Below, in pieces: positions 52,658-61,854 of a stretch of 64,000 bases of DNA; within the stretch, counting starts at the first letter, position 1, and each line of letters opens with the position of its first letter. The DNA comes from G025836975 sp040391135 (lineage in GTDB: Bacteria; Pseudomonadota; Gammaproteobacteria; Burkholderiales; Burkholderiaceae_B). The notes under the pieces are model-generated. The model worked only from the letters and a program-made list of their open reading frames with translations, made no database searches and had not been told where the DNA came from. The position numbers and the translations under genes are program-made. The stretch is from contig JBEBYL010000010.1 of NCBI GenBank assembly GCA_040391135.1, forward strand, positions 41,065 through 105,064, read 5' to 3'.

Positions 52658-54715
52658 TCACGCTTGCATCTGGCGCATGGGCGCGACATTGATGTATTCG
52701 TCGTTTTCGGATTCGGTCATGGCAGGCATGCAGATGCTCATAAACTTGGTGAGCATTGCTTCGAGCGAAAACAGCTTCTGCGCCCGGTCGCGGCTATGCG
52801 ACCTCAAGTCCTCATTGCTGCGAACCTTATCCACCATCGCAGTGACCTTCTCGCATGCCTCATGCAGATCCGGATGAACCACGTCGCTGAGCAGATGACC
52901 CGTGTCGTTCTCCGCGAAGCACTCACCTGCGCCGCCGGCCGGCGTGGAGATCACCGGAACCCCCAGCAACTGCGCCTCGATCAGCACGTTCGGCAAGCCT
53001 TCGTAGCGCGACAACAGCACGCTGGCATCCATTTGCGAATACCAATAGCCGACATGGTTCGACAAGCCCACCAGCAACAGCCGGTCGGCTACATCCAGCT
53101 CTTGCGCCAGCGCCTCGATGTTCTCGCGCATGCGTCCGTCGCCCACGATGACAAAGCGCGCCTGCGGGCGTTCCTTGAGGTACAGCGCGGCCAGCTTGAT
53201 CCATAGCTGCGGCCGCTTGTCGGGCTCCAGCCGGAATACGCCGCCGATCGTTTCCGTGGCGTCGTCCGTGCTGGCGTGAAAGGCCTTCCACTTTTCCTTC
53301 TCGGCGGCCGAAGCGTCGGTCGCCAGGTCAGGCACACCGTTGTACAAGATGTGAAAACGCATTATCGGAATGTCCAGCCACTCCGAGTATGCTTCCGCTG
53401 CCTTGCGGCTGTTGCTGACGAAGACCACTCCCGGTACCTGGGCCAAGGCCTGGTACAGCTCGGGATACTCTGCGCGGAAACGGTCCTTGCGGATGTTCGG
53501 CGGCAAGCCGCGGAACACCAGGTGAATGGTCGGAGCGCCCGCCAGCAACGCCGCCAGCGCGCCGAACAGGCAGGTGCCGTCCTGCCATAGGCTCACCACA
53601 TCGAATGGGTTGGCCCGCAGCACCGGCGCCAGCCGCGTCACGCCATAGTGGACCGGCGGAGGCAGTTGTTCCAGAAAACGGGCCAGGTTCCCTTCGGGAA
53701 CAGTCTGGTGAGACACTGAGATAGCAGGCAACCGGTTGATCTCCGTGACAGGAATGTGCGCCTTGATCAGGACGGGAAGGAAAAAGTCATCCTGTTTGCT
53801 GGACGAACCCGTCGGCTCTGTGTGCTGCTTGACCAGCACTTCGACTTTCTTGGGCCGCATCAGGATGTCGGGAGGCTGCTGGTCGGGAGACTCGGCCATG
53901 CGGGCCAGTTCGCCGGCCAGACGCGTCAATTGCCGTTCTGCGCCGCCGGGGCCCAGGCTACCGGTGACTAGCGCCACGGAGACGGGCTTGTCAGGCGCAT
54001 GTTCGGCGATCTTCCGGTCGCGAAAGTGCAGGATCGCATGTTTCATCGACACGATCCGGACGTCCTTTCCTCCCAGTGCCTCTTCGGGTTCGAAGCGTTT
54101 GTAGAACGCATAGTCGCTTGTCAGCGCCTCGGCGAGTTCGGCCGCCTTGCTGCCGCGCGCCAGGTGTTTAGCCACTGGCGCGATCGTTTCGAACGCGTCA
54201 GCCAGCAGACCTCGCTTGCGCAGGCGCTTGGCAAACTCGACACGCATGTTGCGATCCATATATTGCGAAATCAACCGGCGGAACAACGCGTCGGACTGTT
54301 CATGCGCACGGATGTCGCTCAGCAGCTTCGCCCGCGCGAACAGGCGGTCCGGATTACTCGCCGACTCGGGCAGGTGATGATCGACCAGCGACATGGCCTC
54401 TTCGAGGCGCCGTTCCTTCACGAGGCGCGTGGCGCAATAGCGGACAATCTGGAAATCGTCCGGGCATTCCTGCAACAAGGTCGCCCATTGCTCGGCCATG
54501 CCCTCGTTCAGGCCGGCCGCCTCCTGTAATCGAAGAAGAAGGAAGCGGACCTTCGAATCCTCCGCGTGGTCTTGGGCCAGCGCCTTCGCCCGAGCCAGAT
54601 TTTCCTGGGCAACTTGAACCCGCCCTGACGCCACAACGATTTCTTCCAACTGCGCCCGGATCTGTTGAAGATCGGTTGTGGCGTCCACTGGCTCGGCAAT
54701 CAGTGCCGGGCTCAT
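52658..54715 (-). CDS. tviE: TviE-like glycosyltransferase (GT4) with N-terminal helical repeats
   Basis: 685-residue candidate Vi-type polymerase. Residues 1-190 are TPR-like helices; the GT-B fold covers about 210-660, with SVALVTGSLGPGGAERQLTRLAG, ARFVIVGDGRMRENIEALAQ and the GT4 Glu-x7-Glu motif in YEGLPNVLIEAQLLGVPVIST. Salmonella TviE is about 580 residues, so this form is longer at the N-terminus. ATG 54715 overlaps the tviD stop (ATGA) and has GGAGAAAGG upstream. Confidence 0.78.
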   Translation of the reverse strand: MSPALIAEPVDATTDLQQIRAQLEEIVVASGRVQVAQENLARAKALAQDHAEDSKVRFLLLRLQEAAGLNEGMAEQWATLLQECPDDFQIVRYCATRLVKERRLEEAMSLVDHHLPESASNPDRLFARAKLLSDIRAHEQSDALFRRLISQYMDRNMRVEFAKRLRKRGLLADAFETIAPVAKHLARGSKAAELAEALTSDYAFYKRFEPEEALGGKDVRIVSMKHAILHFRDRKIAEHAPDKPVSVALVTGSLGPGGAERQLTRLAGELARMAESPDQQPPDILMRPKKVEVLVKQHTEPTGSSSKQDDFFLPVLIKAHIPVTEINRLPAISVSHQTVPEGNLARFLEQLPPPVHYGVTRLAPVLRANPFDVVSLWQDGTCLFGALAALLAGAPTIHLVFRGLPPNIRKDRFRAEYPELYQALAQVPGVVFVSNSRKAAEAYSEWLDIPIMRFHILYNGVPDLATDASAAEKEKWKAFHASTDDATETIGGVFRLEPDKRPQLWIKLAALYLKERPQARFVIVGDGRMRENIEALAQELDVADRLLLVGLSNHVGYWYSQMDASVLLSRYEGLPNVLIEAQLLGVPVISTPAGGAGECFAENDTGHLLSDVVHPDLHEACEKVTAMVDKVRSNEDLRSHSRDRAQKLFSLEAMLTKFMSICMPAMTESENDEYINVAPMRQMQA

Positions 54716-57192
54716 GCTGCCTTTCTCCGGTTGAGCTTCTCGATCCACACCATGCAACGCTCGATGTAATGGTCGAACTGTGCCGGATTCTCGGAACGTT
54801 CCTGCAGCTTTTTCCAGTAAGGCAAGGCCTGCTCGAAGCGGTGCAGGCGCATAGCGCCCACGGCGGCCAAGCGCAGGCCGATGGGATCATCGGGCACGAG
54901 CTTCACGATGCGCTCGCCCAGGGTCAGGCGTTCAGTCATGCTCGACGGTTCCAGGGCACGTGCTTCGGCGTACAGATAAGCCAGGATGCGCCGCTTTTCG
55001 TGACCCACTTCCGCCATTTCGGGCCACGACTGGGCGACGCGGTCCAGCAAGTCCCAGGCGGCCTGATGATCCCCTTGGGACAGGATCTGGCGGGCACCAC
55101 GGATCGCACGCGGGCCCAGCCTGCCGAGCTGGCGCTCCGCTTCGTCCCGGGCGCTCTGGTCGGCGGACGAATGGGCGAACACATCCTTGTATGCGTCGAT
55201 GGCTTCGCCGAACCAGCCGCCGTTGAAGGCAACCCGTGCGAAGTGCAGCTTGGCGCTGAATGGCGCGGACTCGCCGGCCGCAGCCTGTTGCAGGTGCAGC
55301 ATGGCGGTCTTCTTGTCCCCCAGCGCATCGGCGGCGCGGCCGCGCATGGAGTGCAGTTCGGGGAAATTCACATTGGTGTCGATGGCCAGGTTGGTCAGGT
55401 CGATCACTTCCTTGTGATTGCCGGCCACCAACGCGGCGCGAACTCCCAGGCGCATCGCGCGTTCAAACGCCCGCTGCGCCCGCGCACCGGCCAGCGCGTC
55501 GGGATTGAGCAGGCGATGCGCGCAGATGCGCTCGGCGGCGTCGCGCAAACGCCCTTCCTCCAGCGCGCGATTGCCTTCCTCCGCCCAGGTCGAAGACTGC
55601 GTCCGCAGCCACTCACCGATCTCTTCCTGCTCGCTCTTGGCCAGGCTGCAAGACGTCGCCAACGTTGCCGCGGCCATGATGCAACCTCGCCACGAGGCTT
55701 CCTTGACCAGTTCCAGGGCGTCGGCATCCTCCAGCGAGGGGCGCTCCGAGGCCAGGCCGCGCAACGCGTCGCGGTCGCCGGCCAGCAGCCGGTCGCGCCA
55801 AAGCATAGCGAAGCCTCGGCCATAGCCGGGGAGCGCCGCGCGGACCTCATGGACCCAGCGGATGGCCGCTGCCATGTCACCCGCAGCCTGCAATAGCGAA
55901 AGCACTGTGTCAGCCGCCTCCACCGCCGTCGCGTCCTGAGGCGGAGAGATGCGGAACAACTGCTTCCAGATACCGAGGCTTTCGTCCACGTAGCCCAGAT
56001 GGCCGGCGGACACCGCCGCGATCCGGACGATTTCCGGCGTCTCGATCTCGTCGCCCAGCAAACTGGCCGCCAGCGAATACGCCACGTCATGGCGGCCCAG
56101 CTTGAACTCGTTTCGCATCAGGATCTGCTCGGCCTTGCTGCCCGATGTCAGGGCGCCATCCGTGCCGCCCAATAGCGCCAGCGAACCCTCGTAATCGCCC
56201 AGCTCTTCCTGTATCCGTGCGAGCAGCAGCATGTGATCGGGCAGTTGGGGATGACGGCGAAGCACTTCGCGCACGCGGCATGAGGCATCGCGCAGATTGC
56301 CGGACTCCCAGAGCTTTTCGATGCATTCGGCGCTCTCGTCGACGGCAAGCTTGGGCACAGCGGGCTGCTGGACGGACGCGCCCATCCGCGGGCGCATGAA
56401 GTTCTTGTACCAGTCCGTGTACAGGCGCTCGGCAAAGACCGGCGTGTAGTGCGTCAGGTCCAGCCCGCCGTCCTCCATCGCATCGGCCTGGCCGATCTTA
56501 TTCATCAGCGGCGTTGGGTCGTAGCAAGGCAAGCCGATACGCTGGGCGGCGGAAGTAACGCCGGCGATCAGTTGCGCTCGCTGTTCGATGGGCACGTTGT
56601 CCGGCGTCGTGGCGTTGACGTGCGTGACGAACACCGTCTTGTCCCTGCCCAGCAGTTCGACGAGCTGGCGCATTTCCTGCTCGATTTCCTCGTCCGTCTG
56701 ATCGCGCCTGACGATGCGGGCGAGCAAGTCACGGTCATCCGCGTTAAGGCTCTTGAAGACCGGGTCCTGGTTCAGCACGGCGCGGCGCTCGGCAAGCCGT
56801 TCGGCGCTGGCCATGGACCAGAACTGGCGGGTACGCGCCCGATCGGCGAAGAACTCGCTGAAATAGCGAACCAGATAGTTGGATTGGATGGGAAAGCCGT
56901 CGATGGTCAACAGCTTGCGCGAAGATAGCTCGACCATATACAGGTCGGCCGGCTTGTGCGTGCCGCGGCGAGCCTGCTCGCCATTCGACGGTCGAAAAAC
57001 CAGGCGCTGGACGTCAGCGGGAATGTCGGCCTGGCCGAACATGAATCGCGCCTGCTGAAGCGCTTCGGCGGCCGTGTGCACGAAACCATAGTTGCGGCCG
57101 AGTTGCAGTTTGATCGGATAGCGTCCCACGACATCGCGCAGCGGCGTGTGAATGCGGCAGGTTCCTATCGGAGCGACGGTAAAAGCAGTCAT
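54712..57192 (-). CDS. tviD: TviD-like O-acetyltransferase candidate (SGNH-like domain plus TPR)
   Basis: 826 residues, close to Salmonella TviD (about 830), which O-acetylates Vi. The first 275 residues look like an SGNH/GSCFA-type domain: APIGTCRIHTPLR at the start, VFVTHVNATTPDN in the middle and DLTHYTPVFAERLY (Asp245, His248) as the usual Asp-x-x-His end. Residues 285-826 are TPR-like helical repeats. AGGAGA precedes ATG 57192. It follows tviB directly, where Salmonella has tviC. Domain naming is by motif, not by a profile search. Confidence 0.7.
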   Translation of the reverse strand: MTAFTVAPIGTCRIHTPLRDVVGRYPIKLQLGRNYGFVHTAAEALQQARFMFGQADIPADVQRLVFRPSNGEQARRGTHKPADLYMVELSSRKLLTIDGFPIQSNYLVRYFSEFFADRARTRQFWSMASAERLAERRAVLNQDPVFKSLNADDRDLLARIVRRDQTDEEIEQEMRQLVELLGRDKTVFVTHVNATTPDNVPIEQRAQLIAGVTSAAQRIGLPCYDPTPLMNKIGQADAMEDGGLDLTHYTPVFAERLYTDWYKNFMRPRMGASVQQPAVPKLAVDESAECIEKLWESGNLRDASCRVREVLRRHPQLPDHMLLLARIQEELGDYEGSLALLGGTDGALTSGSKAEQILMRNEFKLGRHDVAYSLAASLLGDEIETPEIVRIAAVSAGHLGYVDESLGIWKQLFRISPPQDATAVEAADTVLSLLQAAGDMAAAIRWVHEVRAALPGYGRGFAMLWRDRLLAGDRDALRGLASERPSLEDADALELVKEASWRGCIMAAATLATSCSLAKSEQEEIGEWLRTQSSTWAEEGNRALEEGRLRDAAERICAHRLLNPDALAGARAQRAFERAMRLGVRAALVAGNHKEVIDLTNLAIDTNVNFPELHSMRGRAADALGDKKTAMLHLQQAAAGESAPFSAKLHFARVAFNGGWFGEAIDAYKDVFAHSSADQSARDEAERQLGRLGPRAIRGARQILSQGDHQAAWDLLDRVAQSWPEMAEVGHEKRRILAYLYAEARALEPSSMTERLTLGERIVKLVPDDPIGLRLAAVGAMRLHRFEQALPYWKKLQERSENPAQFDHYIERCMVWIEKLNRRKAA

Positions 57193-57231
57193 TTAGGATA
57201 TCTCCTGTAATGATGGATGACAGGCCTGAAC

Positions 57232-58509
57232 TTAGAGAGTCCAGTACAAGAGGTCGGCCGGAAGCCGTTTCGTGTCCAGGACGGACTTCAAGTCGCACAC
57301 CATGCCCCCCGTCTTGACCAGTTGCGGCAGGTCTTCCCAGATGGAGTCCATGGTCTCGTCGTGAGGCACAGCCAGGATCAGGACGTCCATGTGGCGAAAC
57401 CGGCCGCGCTCGACGAGCTTGATGCCGTACTCGTGCTCCATCTGGTCCGGATCGACCATCGGATCGCAAGCGACGGGGGTAATGCCGTATTGGCCGAGAG
57501 AGTTGTAAAGATCGACGATCTTCGAATTTCGAATATCGGGAACGTTCTCCTTGAACGTCATGCCCAAGATGCCAACGCGAGTTGACTCGCTCAGGCGGCC
57601 GTTGCGCGCCAGGGTCTGCACCACACGTGAGGCGACGTGCGAAGCCATGCCGTCGTTGATGCGGCGGCCCGACAGGATGACTTCGGGGTGATAGCCCAGT
57701 TCCTGGGCTTTGGACGTTAGGTAGTACGGATCGACGCCGATGCAATGGCCGCCCACCAGGCCAGGTGCGAATTTCAGGAAGTTCCACTTGGTGCCAGCAG
57801 CCGCCAGGACCTCCGAGGTGCGGATGCCGACCAGATCGCAGATCTTCGACATCTCGTTCATGAGGGCGATATTGATGTCGCGCTGCGTGTTCTCCAGCAC
57901 TTTTGCCGCCTCGGCCACCTTGATGGACGAGGCGCGGTGCACGCCGGCGTCGATGATCTGTTCGTAAACGCCGGCGATGACTTCCAGCGATTCCGCATCC
58001 TGGCCGGAGACGATCTTGACGATTTTCTCGAGCGGATGCTCACGGTCGCCCGGATTGATCCGTTCCGGGCTGTAACCCAGCTTGAAGTCGATGCCGCAGC
58101 GCAAGCCCGACGCCTTTTCAAGCTCGGGGCCGCAGATTTCTTCCGTGGCACCGGGGTGGACGGTCGATTCGAACACCACGATGCAGCCCGGACGCAGCAC
58201 GGTGCCTATCGACTGGCAAGCTCGGACCAGCAAGGAAAAATCGGGATTATTCTTCTCATCGACAGGCGTCGGAACGGCTACCACGAAAAAATCGCACCCT
58301 TGCAGCTTCGACAGCTGGTCTGTGAATTGCATGGGCGACGCGAGCAACGCGTCGGGTTCGATCTCGCCGGTCCAGTCATCTCCCTCTTTCAGCCGCGCGA
58401 TTCTGCGCTTGTCCACATCAAAGCCGATGACATCAAAACGCCTGGAAAATGCCACTGCCACGGGCAGGCCGACATAACCAAGACCACACACTGCGATTCT
58501 CTTTACCAA
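57232..58509 (-). CDS. tviB: UDP-N-acetylhexosamine 6-dehydrogenase (TviB/WbpO type)
   Basis: Oxidises UDP-GlcNAc to UDP-GlcNAcA (or the galacto form) with NAD+. The 425 residues show Rossmann motif VCGLGYVGLPVAVAFS, FESTVHPGATEE, YSPERINPGD (the HexNAc-type variant), the substrate Lys region AEAAKVLENTQRDINIALMNE and the catalytic Cys256 in LVGGHCIGVDPYYL. The start codon is TTG at 58509 with GAGGG upstream; no ATG is available. It is the first gene of the capsule operon. Confidence 0.9.
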   Translation of the reverse strand: MVKRIAVCGLGYVGLPVAVAFSRRFDVIGFDVDKRRIARLKEGDDWTGEIEPDALLASPMQFTDQLSKLQGCDFFVVAVPTPVDEKNNPDFSLLVRACQSIGTVLRPGCIVVFESTVHPGATEEICGPELEKASGLRCGIDFKLGYSPERINPGDREHPLEKIVKIVSGQDAESLEVIAGVYEQIIDAGVHRASSIKVAEAAKVLENTQRDINIALMNEMSKICDLVGIRTSEVLAAAGTKWNFLKFAPGLVGGHCIGVDPYYLTSKAQELGYHPEVILSGRRINDGMASHVASRVVQTLARNGRLSESTRVGILGMTFKENVPDIRNSKIVDLYNSLGQYGITPVACDPMVDPDQMEHEYGIKLVERGRFRHMDVLILAVPHDETMDSIWEDLPQLVKTGGMVCDLKSVLDTKRLPADLLYWTL

Positions 58510-58915
58510 GGGACCCTCACTGTTTTCGTCGTGTCGCAGACACTAAAAATCGATACCCACAAGCAAGTAAATCGACATGAAATCGAAATACATTTGCCAT
58601 ATAGGGGCAGACATATAGCTAAAAATGATTTCGGCTCGGTACCCAATTAAATCTATCGGGTAGCGAGCCAACGCATCGTAAATGGACCGCACAGCAAATT
58701 TATTTCTAAAAATTTTTATTGCTGTTGAAATGAATCCTGGCTCGCAATACAGCCAGGAAATTCCTAAAAAAAATTTACATCAATGACATGAGTAGCAATA
58801 TAAAAACCGATTAATCGTTAACAAATATTAAAAATGGTTTTTCTTAGCCTGGTTTAATCAAATTGAAAACTCATTTATTCCATTTCCTGCGATTATTTAT
58901 TCCAATAGGCAAATA
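58510..58915 (-). promoter_or_regulatory. AT-rich leader region of the capsule operon with inverted repeats
   Basis: About 400 bases without a credible gene. GGCTCGGTACCC (58633-58644) and GGGTAGCGAGCC (58658-58669) pair with one mismatch around 13 bases; TCCTGGCT (58735-58742) and AGCCAGGA (58751-58758) pair perfectly around eight. The element GGCTCG(G/C)(T/A)A occurs three times among them. No ops/JUMPstart element is seen on the coding strand. Promoter position is not assigned. Confidence 0.45.
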
Positions 58916-59867
58916 TCAACTGCCCCCAAAGTTTCGACATACATCCAATCTCGGGATATTTTTCATGACGAAATACGATGAGCAGTTCAAATTAAGAGTA
59001 ATTTATCCGGGCGGGTTGGCGGCTATAACACCGTTGCCATGGCTCATAATATAGATAAATGACTGTACCGAGGTGCGCGGCCAGCTATCAGGAGCATGGC
59101 TCGCCGAGCCTACGGCCCAAGAGTGCCAGCTAGCGGATAAGCACGCTGACTTGAAGGCGAGGATTCTTTCGATCTTCGCACAGCACGAGGGCCGGTATGG
59201 CTATCGGTGTATTACAGCCACATTGCATCAGATAGGTGTGCCGGTGAACCATAAGCGGGTACAACACCTGGCGAAAATATTGGTCCTATAAGAGCACCGT
59301 CGACAAAGCGCCTAACGTCCTGCAGCGACAATTCGACGCTACAAGACCGAACCAGAAGCGGGGTTACTGATGTAGCTGAATTTAAGGTTGGCGACGAAAC
59401 ACTGTATTTATCGTCAGTGATGGACTTATATAACAGCGAAATCATCGCTTACGAAACGGCGCCGAGCCCCACCTTCAAGATGGTCGGCCAGATGCTACAG
59501 AAGGCACTAATACGTTTGGGTAAATATGACAGGTCTGTGGTGCACTCAGAAGGAGTAGCAGTATCAAATATCCCGGTACCGTAATCTGCTTGTGAGCAAA
59601 TCACTGTTTTGGATATATCGAGAAAAGGAAATTGCTTGGGATAACGCTGCTATGAAAAGCTTCTTCGGCGCGCTGAAATCCGAATTCTTCTACTTGAACA
59701 AGTTCGCTAGCATTGCCGAACTGCAAGCAGGCCTAAAGCGCTACATCCATTACTACAGTCATGAGCGGATCAAGCTCAAACTAAAAGGACTGAGTCCGGT
59801 GCAGTACCGAGCTCAGCCCTTAGCCTACTAGTCCGACCTGATTATCCCGCTTTATGGGGCCAATTCA
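58916..59867 (+). mobile_element. Decayed IS3-family insertion sequence (IS150-like)
   Basis: Imperfect terminal inverted repeats: the left end begins TCAACTGCCCCCAAAG (58916) and the right end, read inward, begins TGAATTGGCCCCATAA (59867). The element is about 950 bp against some 1.2 kb for intact relatives, so internal sequence is missing. Low GC. No clear target duplication. It sits between ssb and the capsule operon leader. Confidence 0.75.
58965..59831 (+). pseudogene. IS3-family transposase remnants (orfA start, broken orfB)
   Basis: OrfA keeps only MTKYDEQFKLRVIY (from 58965) before degenerating. OrfB pieces follow in changing frames: HADLKARILSIFAQHEGRYGYR (to 59291), then APNVLQRQFDATRPNQK (from 59308), then after an extra G the integrase part DVAEFKVGDETLYLSSVMDLY (to about 59583), then DNAAMKSFFGALKSEFFYLN to the end LKLKGLSPVQYRAQPL (59592-59831). 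At least three frameshifts and a deletion make it inactive. Confidence 0.85.
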
Positions 59868-59914
59868 CCATAAGGAGAGCGGGCCCCATATCAACAAAAT
59901 GCGTTAGGTACATT

Positions 59915-60406
59915 TTAGAACGGAATATCGTCGTCCATGTCGGCCAGGTTGGCCGCTGGCGAGGCCTGCGGCGCGGCGGGACGCGGCTGCGCTGGGCGCT
60001 GGCTGCGTTGCTGCTGCTGTGCTGGCGCCTGGTTGTATTCGGTACCGCCGCCCATGCCGCCTTCGTCGCCGCGGCCGCCCAGCATTTGCATCTGGTCGGC
60101 AACGATGTCGGTGCTGTAGCGGTCGGCGCCGGTGTCCTTGTCTTGCCACTTGCGTGTCTTAAGACGGCCTTCCACGTAGACCGAGCGGCCTTTCTTCAGG
60201 TACTCGCCGGCGATTTCGGCCAGGCGGTTGTAGAACACCACGCGGTGCCATTCGGTTTCTTCGCGCTTTTCGCCCGAGGCCTTGTCTTTCCATTGCGACG
60301 TAGTGGCAATGGAAACGTTGCAAATGGCTGCACCGTCAGGGCTATAGCGTACTTCGGGGTCTCGTCCGAGGTTGCCGACGAGAATGACTTTGTTGACTGA
60401 GGCCAT
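59915..60406 (-). CDS. ssb: Single-stranded DNA-binding protein
   Basis: 163 residues. The OB fold occupies 1-110 (MASVNKVILVGNLGRDPEVRY, WHRVVFYNRLAEIAGEYLKKG, VYVEGRLKTRKWQDKDTG); a Gly/Gln/Pro-rich linker follows and the acidic tip DMDDDIPF recruits partner proteins. AAGGG precedes the ATG. It is 47 bases from the IS remnant. No SOS box is seen in its promoter. Confidence 0.97.
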   Translation of the reverse strand: MASVNKVILVGNLGRDPEVRYSPDGAAICNVSIATTSQWKDKASGEKREETEWHRVVFYNRLAEIAGEYLKKGRSVYVEGRLKTRKWQDKDTGADRYSTDIVADQMQMLGGRGDEGGMGGGTEYNQAPAQQQQRSQRPAQPRPAAPQASPAANLADMDDDIPF

Positions 60407-60512
60407 GACAATACCCTTAACTTTAAAATTTCACATTGACGTCATTATCGACGATTCCCGGCGCGCATGCCATATCAAGCAGTACTAACACGAAGTAACC
60501 AAATCGTCCCGG

Positions 60513-61721
60513 TCAGGACTGCGCCTTGAACCCGCGCGCCGTCAGGAACCACACGAAGGCCAGGGCGGCCGACACCAGGAATACCGCCGACGAGCGGTTG
60601 AACGATGCCAGCAGGCCCCCCACCGCGCCGCCCAGGAACACCCCCAGGGATTGCGCCGTATTGTAAAAGCCCAGCGCCAAACCTTTGTATTCGGGCGGCG
60701 CCACCCGCGAAACCAGCGAAGGCTGCAATGCCTCCAAGATATTGAAGGCAATGAAAAAGCCGACCAGCATCGCCACAGTCCAGAAAAAGCTGTGGCTGGC
60801 CAGCGGCATCAGGGCCAGCACGACCACCAGGCCGGCCACCGCGATTTCCAGCGCGACCTTGTGGGCACGCCGAGTCTCGGTATAGAAGACCGCAGGCACC
60901 ATCAAGACGAAGGACATCAAAATAACCGGCAGATACACTTCCCACAGATTCGCGGATTTGTAACCGCCCAGGGTCGCCAGCAGCCCCGGCGCCACGATGA
61001 ACAGCGCCATCAGGATGAAGTGCAGGCAGAAAACCCCGAAATTCAAGCGCAGCAGGTCGGCATGGCCCAGCACATCGCGCGGGCGGGCCTGTACGATAGG
61101 GGCCTTGGCCAGGGGAACGGCGGGCACCACGAAGCACGCGATCAACAGGCAAACGAAACCGAGCAGGCTGATGGCCCAGAACAGGCCGGACAAACCGAAT
61201 TCGCCCACCAGCATGGGCGAGAGGACCAGGGACACGGCGAACGATATGCCGATGGAGCCTCCCACCATGGCCATGGCCCGCGTGCGCACTTCCGGGCGGG
61301 TGGCATCGGCCACCCAGGCGGTGATGGCGGCGGACACCGCCCCCAGGCCCTGGATGACCCGGCCGGCGATGATCCAATCCACATTCTCGGCCAGGGCGCA
61401 GATGACCCCGCCGATAATGAACAGCGCCATGCCAAAGACGATCACGGGGCGGCGGCCGTAGCGGTCCGACGCCATACCCAACGGAATCTGCATGATGGCC
61501 TGCGTCAACCCGTAGGCTCCCAGCGCCAGGCCGACGCGGGCCGCATCGTTGCCGCCCGGTATGGCCTGCGCCGCAACCGCAAAGATGGGGGTCAGCAGGA
61601 ACAGCCCCAGCATGCGCGAAGCGAAAAGCAGAGCCAGTGTCACGCTGGCGCGCCGCTCGGTGGGCGTCAGCCGCAGCTTCGTTCTTGAAGAAGTACCGGG
61701 GTGATCGGCGGGATGGCTCAT
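60513..61721 (-). CDS. MFS transporter, YajR-like
   Basis: 402-residue major facilitator with twelve predicted helices. The loop 2-3 motif GMASDRYGRRPVI and the motif C region GRVIQGLGAVSAAITAWVAD indicate a drug/H+ antiporter-type member. Start at ATG 61721 (MSHPADHPG); a GTG at 61748 would add nine residues. Upstream of ssb on the same strand and divergent from uvrA, an arrangement I remember from Bordetella-type genomes. Confidence 0.82.
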   Translation of the reverse strand: MSHPADHPGTSSRTKLRLTPTERRASVTLALLFASRMLGLFLLTPIFAVAAQAIPGGNDAARVGLALGAYGLTQAIMQIPLGMASDRYGRRPVIVFGMALFIIGGVICALAENVDWIIAGRVIQGLGAVSAAITAWVADATRPEVRTRAMAMVGGSIGISFAVSLVLSPMLVGEFGLSGLFWAISLLGFVCLLIACFVVPAVPLAKAPIVQARPRDVLGHADLLRLNFGVFCLHFILMALFIVAPGLLATLGGYKSANLWEVYLPVILMSFVLMVPAVFYTETRRAHKVALEIAVAGLVVVLALMPLASHSFFWTVAMLVGFFIAFNILEALQPSLVSRVAPPEYKGLALGFYNTAQSLGVFLGGAVGGLLASFNRSSAVFLVSAALAFVWFLTARGFKAQS

Positions 61722-61854
61722 AAAAACTCGATAGATGGATAAACACACAAGAGGCCTGGCTCCGCATGGCCCCCTGCATACGGGCTAACGCACGGAACCG
61801 GGCTGCGCGTTATAGTAGCAAGTTAGCCTTTGAAAGACCTGAACCTTGAATCTT

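Noticed and set aside
58657..58669. ops/JUMPstart-like GGTAGCG in the capsule leader
   Set aside because: Only part of the ops core, and on the strand opposite to the operon.
60475..61779. 434-codon minus-strand frame overlapping the MFS gene
   Set aside because: Frame-shifted shadow rich in Arg/Gly/Pro; the MFS frame at 60513-61721 has the helices and the DRYGRR motif.
61722..61854. LexA (SOS) box before uvrA
   Set aside because: No CTGT-N8-ACAG-like sequence found in the divergent gap or before ssb.
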